A stretch of DNA of 18,803 nucleotides, taken from the NCBI GenBank assembly GCA_002422365.1, contig DIUO01000005.1:1-18803 (forward strand). The letters are read 5' to 3'. The notes beneath the pieces were generated by a model. That model worked only from the letters and a program-made list of their open reading frames with translations. It searched no databases and was not told where the DNA came from. Of this stretch, positions 15,412-18,803 are shown piece by piece (positions within the stretch are counted from its first letter, which is position 1; each line of letters begins with the position of its first letter). This stretch comes from Proteobacteria bacterium UBA6156. Lineage in GTDB: Bacteria; Pseudomonadota; Alphaproteobacteria; UBA2136; UBA6156. Position numbers and translations under genes: made by a program.

Positions 15412-15768
15412 TTAACTTTTGCGTTTGGGCGTAAAACGACCCTTCACGCAAACACCACGGAAGGGTTCCACCATGGCGGTGTCTCCCTTGATGGTGACAG
15501 GCACTTCCTTGAATTCCGACTCGCACGAGTTCTTGTGCACCTTCATGGGCACAAGAACCACCCGAGCACCCTGCGCCGCGAGCGCGGCGAGGGCCTTTAT
15601 GTCGGCCGCCTGGATTCTCCCGGAGCAGTTCGCTCCGGTCATGATCCAGTAGATCTTCAGGGCGGCGGTGCCGCCCTTCTGTCCGCAGGCAGCGTCCGCC
15701 GCGTAGGCGTTGCCGCCGAAAAAAGCGGAGGCGAAGAGTACGACGAAAGCGATGACGTGCTTGTACAT
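15412..15768 (-). CDS. Secreted four-cysteine protein of unknown function
   Basis: The 118-aa product has a clear Sec signal peptide (MYKHVIAFVVLFASAFFGGN, probable cleavage after AYA at residue 23). The mature part of ~95 residues has four cysteines, at 28, 48, 82 and 107, suggesting two disulfides. It contains a possible helix (ADIKALAALAAQGARVVLV) and a basic tail (GRFTPKRKS). GGAG lies about nine bases before the ATG, supporting the start. It converges on nlpD and diverges from kdsA, so it is a single-gene unit with its own terminator. I do not recognise the family. The small size, disulfide potential and positive C-terminus fit a periplasmic or extracellular protein, but function is unknown. 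Confidence 0.75.
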   Translation of the reverse strand: MYKHVIAFVVLFASAFFGGNAYAADAACGQKGGTAALKIYWIMTGANCSGRIQAADIKALAALAAQGARVVLVPMKVHKNSCESEFKEVPVTIKGDTAMVEPFRGVCVKGRFTPKRKS

Positions 15769-15850
15769 AGGGTATCTCCAGTTTGCCGCAGCAGCGGCGA
15801 GGGGGGGTGAAAGCGGGCAGAAAGGTAAGCTGCCCGCAACAAATTAAAAA

Positions 15851-15886
15851 GCACGGGCTTGTGCTCTAATATCCATATAAGCCCGT
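15851..15886. promoter_or_regulatory. Alternative inverted repeats in the divergent spacer
   Basis: ACGGGCTT (15853-15860) and AAGCCCGT (15879-15886) are perfect 8-base inverted arms 18 bases apart. The left arm also fits a competing hairpin, GCAC-GGGCTT-GTGC (15851-15864). The site lies in the 234-base spacer between the divergent four-cysteine gene and kdsA, so it could be an operator or an RNA switch in either leader. No regulator is identified. Confidence 0.35.
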
Positions 15887-15952
15887 ATACAAACAAAACA
15901 ACCCTTTTTCCTGACATTTTTCCCCGCAGCAAGCCGCCCACCCCCATGGCGC

Positions 15953-15971
15953 TGCCGCGCAAAATGCGGCA
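15953..15971 (+). other. Hairpin upstream of kdsA
   Basis: TGCCGC and GCGGCA form a perfect 6-bp stem with a 7-base AT-rich loop, ending about 15 bases before the AAGGAG ribosome binding site of kdsA. There is no T-run; it may shape the kdsA leader or be chance in GC-rich DNA. Confidence 0.3.
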
Positions 15972-16002
15972 CACTCGGCCCCAAGTAAGGAGCCTTTGAA
16001 CC

Positions 16003-16866
16003 ATGAACACCCTCACCCTCGGCGCGGGCAGCGTCCAAAAAGTCCAATTCGGCCAAGGGCTTCCGCTGGCCCTCATTGCAGGCACCTGCGCCATAGAAAG
16101 CCGCGAAACCACCCTCAAAACCGCCGCCCACATGGCCAAAGTCTGCCAAAAACTCGGCATCGGGCTGATATATAAGGGCAGTTTCGACAAAGCCAACCGC
16201 ACCAGCGCTGGCGGCAAGCGGGGGCAGGGGCTGCAAGAGGGGCTGGCTATATTGGCCGAAGTCCGCGAGAAAGAGGGCCTGCCCGTCCTGACAGACGTCC
16301 ACGAAACCATCCAGGTGCCAGCCGTGTACGAAGTCGTCGACGTCGCCCAAATCCCCGCCTTCCTGGCCCGCCAGACCGACCTGTTGCTGGCTTGCGGAGC
16401 CGCCGCCGCCAAAACCGAAGGGAAAGGCGTCAACATCAAAAAAGGCCAATTCATGGCACCCGCCGATATGGGCCCCGCCAGCGCTAAAATCGCCGGCACC
16501 GGCTGCACCAATATTCTGCTGACCGAGCGCGGCACCACCTTCGGATATGGCGACCTTGTCGTAGATATGCGCGGCCTGCCCACCATGGCCGCCACCGGCT
16601 ACCCGGTGGTGTTCGATGTCACCCACAGCATCATGCAACCCTCCGGCAAGGGCGATAGCTCCACCGGCAAGCGGGAATACGCCGCCCCGCTCGCCCGCGC
16701 CGCCGTGGCTGCGGGTATTCAGGGGCTGTTTATCGAAACTCACCCCGACCCCGCCAGCGCCATCTCCGACAAAGACACCCAATTGCCGCTAGAGAGCATG
16801 GAAGCCTTCCTCTACCCGCTGATAGAGCTGCACAAACGCCTGAACGACCTTGCCCAAGCCGCCTAA
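16003..16866 (+). CDS. kdsA: 3-deoxy-8-phosphooctulonate (KDO-8-P) synthase
   Basis: KdsA condenses phosphoenolpyruvate with arabinose-5-phosphate to make KDO-8-phosphate for LPS inner core. An AAGGAG RBS precedes the ATG, and 287 aa is normal length. Conserved blocks are KGSFDKANRTS (58-68), TDVHET (97-102), QIPAFLARQTDLL (116-128), NIKKGQF (144-150), LTERGTTFGYGDLVVDMR (173-190), FDVTHS (204-209) and FIETHPDP (243-250). Cys29, His208, Glu245 and Asp256 match the four ligands of the metal-dependent class; E. coli-type enzymes have Asn at the first position. Several normally conserved positions differ: AGTCAIES for AGPC, TSAGGKRGQG after the DKANR block, and SSTGKREY where SGG-x-RE is usual. 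The gene is separated from its left neighbour by a divergent spacer, so it starts its own unit with ftsB. Confidence 0.95.
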   Translation: MNTLTLGAGSVQKVQFGQGLPLALIAGTCAIESRETTLKTAAHMAKVCQKLGIGLIYKGSFDKANRTSAGGKRGQGLQEGLAILAEVREKEGLPVLTDVHETIQVPAVYEVVDVAQIPAFLARQTDLLLACGAAAAKTEGKGVNIKKGQFMAPADMGPASAKIAGTGCTNILLTERGTTFGYGDLVVDMRGLPTMAATGYPVVFDVTHSIMQPSGKGDSSTGKREYAAPLARAAVAAGIQGLFIETHPDPASAISDKDTQLPLESMEAFLYPLIELHKRLNDLAQAA

Positions 16867-16892
16867 ATTTAAAAAATTTAAGAAATAAAAAT

Positions 16893-17252
16893 ATGGTCAC
16901 TCTCGTCGTCGGCAAACTCAAGCAGCGGCTCAGGCCGCTGCTGCTGCCGGGGCTGGTGGGCCTGGTGCTGCTTTACACGGCCGATCAACTGCTGACCGGC
17001 GAGCGCGGCATCGTCACCTGGCGGGTGATGAAAGCCCAGATAACCGACCTGGACCAGCAGGTGAGCGACCTGAAACACGATATTTTCCGCCTGGAAAGCC
17101 ACATTGCCCGCCTGCGGGGGATAAAAGAGACCGACGGCTCCCTCACACCCCCCGACAAAGACTTCATCGACGAACTCGTCCGCCGCGAACTCGGCTACCT
17201 CAAACCCGGCGAAAAAGTGATTCTTATCAATACTCTTAATCCCGCGCCATAG
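16893..17252 (+). CDS. ftsB: FtsB/DivIC-family cell division protein
   Basis: This 119-aa bitopic protein has a short basic N-terminus, one membrane span at about 16-31 (LLLPGLVGLVLLYTAD), and the family G-x-R-G motif (GERGIVTWRVMK). A periplasmic coiled coil with regular Leu/Ile spacing follows to about residue 75 (ITDLDQQVSDLKHDIFRLES). The C-terminal family signature is FIDELVRRELGYLKPGEKVI, which replaces the usual acidic-x-x-A-R-x-x-L-G-x-x-x-x-x-E. FtsB forms a complex with FtsL and FtsQ that activates septal peptidoglycan synthesis. It starts 26 AT-rich bases after kdsA with no strong Shine-Dalgarno, so it may be read through from kdsA. Usual alphaproteobacterial neighbours eno and pdhA are not seen in the window. 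Confidence 0.88.
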   Translation: MVTLVVGKLKQRLRPLLLPGLVGLVLLYTADQLLTGERGIVTWRVMKAQITDLDQQVSDLKHDIFRLESHIARLRGIKETDGSLTPPDKDFIDELVRRELGYLKPGEKVILINTLNPAP

Positions 17253-17324
17253 GTGCACGGCGCGTAACGCCATCTGATGAGGCCCCGAAAGGTGGCCCCC
17301 ATTACCCCCATTACCCCCCCAATC

Positions 17325-17350
17325 AAAAAAGCGCCCTAAGGGCGCTTTCC
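17325..17350. terminator. Bidirectional terminator between ftsB and the RTX-like gene
   Basis: AAAGCGCCC (17328-17336) and GGGCGCTTT (17340-17348) form a perfect 9-bp stem with a TAA loop. On the minus strand it is followed by a run of T residues, and on the plus strand the stem itself ends in TTT. It lies about 75 bases after ftsB and 20 bases beyond the stop of the convergent minus-strand gene. Confidence 0.85.
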
Positions 17351-17367
17351 TGATCACGAGTCACTGA

Positions 17368-18803
17368 TTACTGATCGCTGTTGTGCACGGTCAACCCAAG
17401 CTCCACCAGCACAGTGCCGCCGTTGCCGCCGGTATAACTGGCATAGGTGTGGCCGCCTTGGGTCACGTCGTCGCCGCGCACGGCGTCGCCGGTCAGGGTC
17501 ACTTCATCCACCGCATCGCCTTCAATGGTGAGAATACCCGTGTCGGAGATGTTCAGCACATCGTTAATGTTCAGCTCCAGCTTGTCGGTGCCGTTGTTGG
17601 CAAGGTCAATGCCCTCAACGCCGCGCACCGCATCGTGGCTAATCACAATGTCGCTGGCGGTCAGCACTTTCAGCGTGTCGGCGCCTTGGCCACCGTCAAT
17701 GCTGTCGGCGGCGGCGCTGTAAATCAGCACATCGCTGGCGCTGCTGCCCAGCAGGTTGCCGTTGCTGGTGTTGGTATAAAATACCGACCCCGCATTCAGC
17801 GTGCTGCCGTCGTCCAGCGTCACCGTACCGGTTTTGTTAATGTAGGCGTCGCCGTACTGAATACTCACATCGGTGGTGCCCAGGTTAATGGCGGTAATGC
17901 CAAAGCTGTCCAGGCTGTGCAATTCACCTTCGTCGGTCACACCGTCGTGGTTGGCATCCAGCCACAGGCGCAGTTGGCTCCAGTTGGCATCGTTGGCATC
18001 CACCACACCGTCGTCGTTGGTGTCTTCCAGCATGGCCAGCTCGGTAAAGCCGTCCATGTTGCGTCCACCAAACACTTCGTTAATGTTATCAATGCTGCCG
18101 TTGCTGTTACGGTCAATCGCCAAAATCGCATCGTCGGCACCGTTTACCCACGCCGTCCACTCGGCCACACCGTCGCCGTTCAGGTCAAAGTGAGCAGTGC
18201 TCTCGGCTTGCATCATAATACTGATGCCGTCGCCGTTCAGGTCAATGGTCAGCGGGCAGTCGCCAGCTCCGCCATCGCCTTGGCCACCGCTGTTGGGGAT
18301 ATTGGTATCCGTAGGCGTACCAACCACGCGTATCGTCACGGTCGCGGTGTCGGTCGCACCATTTTCGTCGCGGATCTCATACACCAGCGTGGTGGTATAA
18401 CTGCCACTGGTGGAGCGGTAGCTGATGCGACCATCCGAGGTAATCGATGCCGAACCAATAGACGGGCCACTCACAATGCGAGTAATTTCAAAGTCATCGC
18501 CCTGCGGGTCCGAGTCGTTCGCCAACACATTCAAGCGCGTCCGGCTGAACTCATTCACGGTGTAGCTGTCATCGCGGGCAATCACGTCATTCGTGTCGGC
18601 CACAATGTTCACTGTAATGGTGGCAGTGTCGGTGGCGCCACGGGCATCGGTAATCTCATACACGATGGTCGCCGTCCCGGCATCGCGGGTCGGGTTGGTG
18701 TAACGGATCTGACCATTTTCGATGGTCGCCGTACCCTCACTCACACTTACAATGCGCGTAATGCTGAACGCATCGCCCTGCGGGTCAACGTCGTTGGCCT
18801 TGG
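17368..18803 (-). CDS. C-terminal part of a large RTX-type secreted repeat protein (partial)
   Basis: The frame is open to the window edge, so the 5' end is missing; at least 478 codons are present. Numbering from the GTG at 18744, an incomplete and a complete Ig/cadherin-like repeat of about 92 aa come first (to ~49 and 54-142), each with N-D-x-D-P-Q-G-D and a terminal ATDTATxT strand. After a Gly-rich linker, residues 165-275 hold five Asp/Asn calcium-type loops (DLNGDGIS, DLNGDGVAE, DRNSNGSID, DTNDDGVVD, DANHDGVTD), a module common in RTX proteins. One RTX nonapeptide-like stretch (DGGQGADTL) is at 350-358. The C-terminal ~110 residues (GVEGIDLANNGTDKLELNIN and onward) resemble C-terminal ends of type I secreted adhesins. 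This predicts an uncleaved C-terminal export signal and calcium-stabilised surface or extracellular protein. No secretion genes are in view. Confidence 0.85.
   Translation of the reverse strand, partial: KANDVDPQGDAFSITRIVSVSEGTATIENGQIRYTNPTRDAGTATIVYEITDARGATDTATITVNIVADTNDVIARDDSYTVNEFSRTRLNVLANDSDPQGDDFEITRIVSGPSIGSASITSDGRISYRSTSGSYTTTLVYEIRDENGATDTATVTIRVVGTPTDTNIPNSGGQGDGGAGDCPLTIDLNGDGISIMMQAESTAHFDLNGDGVAEWTAWVNGADDAILAIDRNSNGSIDNINEVFGGRNMDGFTELAMLEDTNDDGVVDANDANWSQLRLWLDANHDGVTDEGELHSLDSFGITAINLGTTDVSIQYGDAYINKTGTVTLDDGSTLNAGSVFYTNTSNGNLLGSSASDVLIYSAAADSIDGGQGADTLKVLTASDIVISHDAVRGVEGIDLANNGTDKLELNINDVLNISDTGILTIEGDAVDEVTLTGDAVRGDDVTQGGHTYASYTGGNGGTVLVELGLTVHNSDQ
18319..18803 (-). 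repeat. Tandem 276-bp coding repeats (Ig/cadherin-like domains)
   Basis: Two adjacent copies of a ~92-codon unit are visible, one complete (about 18319-18585) and one cut by the window edge (from about 18595). The 16-base string CATCGCCCTGCGGGTC occurs identically at 18495-18510 and 18771-18786, exactly 276 bases apart. ATCTCATACAC likewise repeats at the domain end. More copies probably lie to the right. Confidence 0.85.

Noticed and set aside
18742..18744. GTG at 18744 as the start of the RTX-like gene
   Set aside because: The frame continues open to the window edge and encodes the earlier part of a repeat domain, so this is an internal valine codon.
1..18803. CRISPR array, tRNA, rRNA or insertion sequence
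   Set aside because: No regularly spaced identical repeats with spacers, no cloverleaf-like sequence and no transposase frame or terminal repeats were seen.

Overview
The window is a chromosomal segment of a Gram-negative bacterium, most likely an alphaproteobacterium, with GC in the high fifties by eye. The popZ-valS pair and the run argS / SPOR protein / nagZ / ... / tatABC / serS / pcm / LysM-M23 protein match gene orders known from Alphaproteobacteria. nagZ, kdsA and the Tat genes imply an outer membrane with LPS. The exact lineage cannot be read from the sequence.

Region by region. (1) 1-1615: a small accessory patch. It has an unknown 92-aa protein, an unknown 183-aa protein on the minus strand, a 59-aa coiled-coil/membrane protein and a holin-like protein that resembles the 3TM holins of gene transfer agents and prophages. 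(2) 1808-5479: popZ (polar organising protein, DUF2497) then valS. (3) 5507-11208: a tightly packed plus-strand run: argS, a membrane-anchored SPOR protein, nagZ, a YdcF/ElyC-like DUF218 membrane protein, tatA, tatB, tatC. (4) 11286-15354: serS, pcm, a DedA/YqaA-type membrane protein, and a lipoprotein with two LysM domains and a degenerate M23 (LytM) domain, like NlpD. (5) 15412-15768 (minus): a small secreted four-cysteine protein of unknown function. (6) 16003-17252: kdsA and ftsB. (7) 17368-18803 (minus): the C-terminal part of a large repeat protein resembling a type I secreted RTX adhesin, cut by the window edge.

Common themes are the cell envelope and division: SPOR and LysM domains bind septal or general peptidoglycan, NagZ recycles peptidoglycan, the NlpD-like protein probably activates an amidase, FtsB is a divisome scaffold, KdsA makes an LPS precursor and Tat exports folded proteins. 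Housekeeping aminoacyl-tRNA synthetases and a protein repair enzyme are interleaved.

The most notable points are the DUF218 gene in the slot where scpA-scpB is usual, the absence of surE next to pcm, a reversal of G/C strand bias and codon choice near 11.2 kb although genes on both sides point the same way, a very short TatB, a divergent KdsA, an isolated holin pair, and the uncharacterised four-cysteine protein. I see no tRNA, rRNA, CRISPR array, insertion sequence or convincing novel defence or multi-gene system. No stretch over 300 bases lacks a gene.
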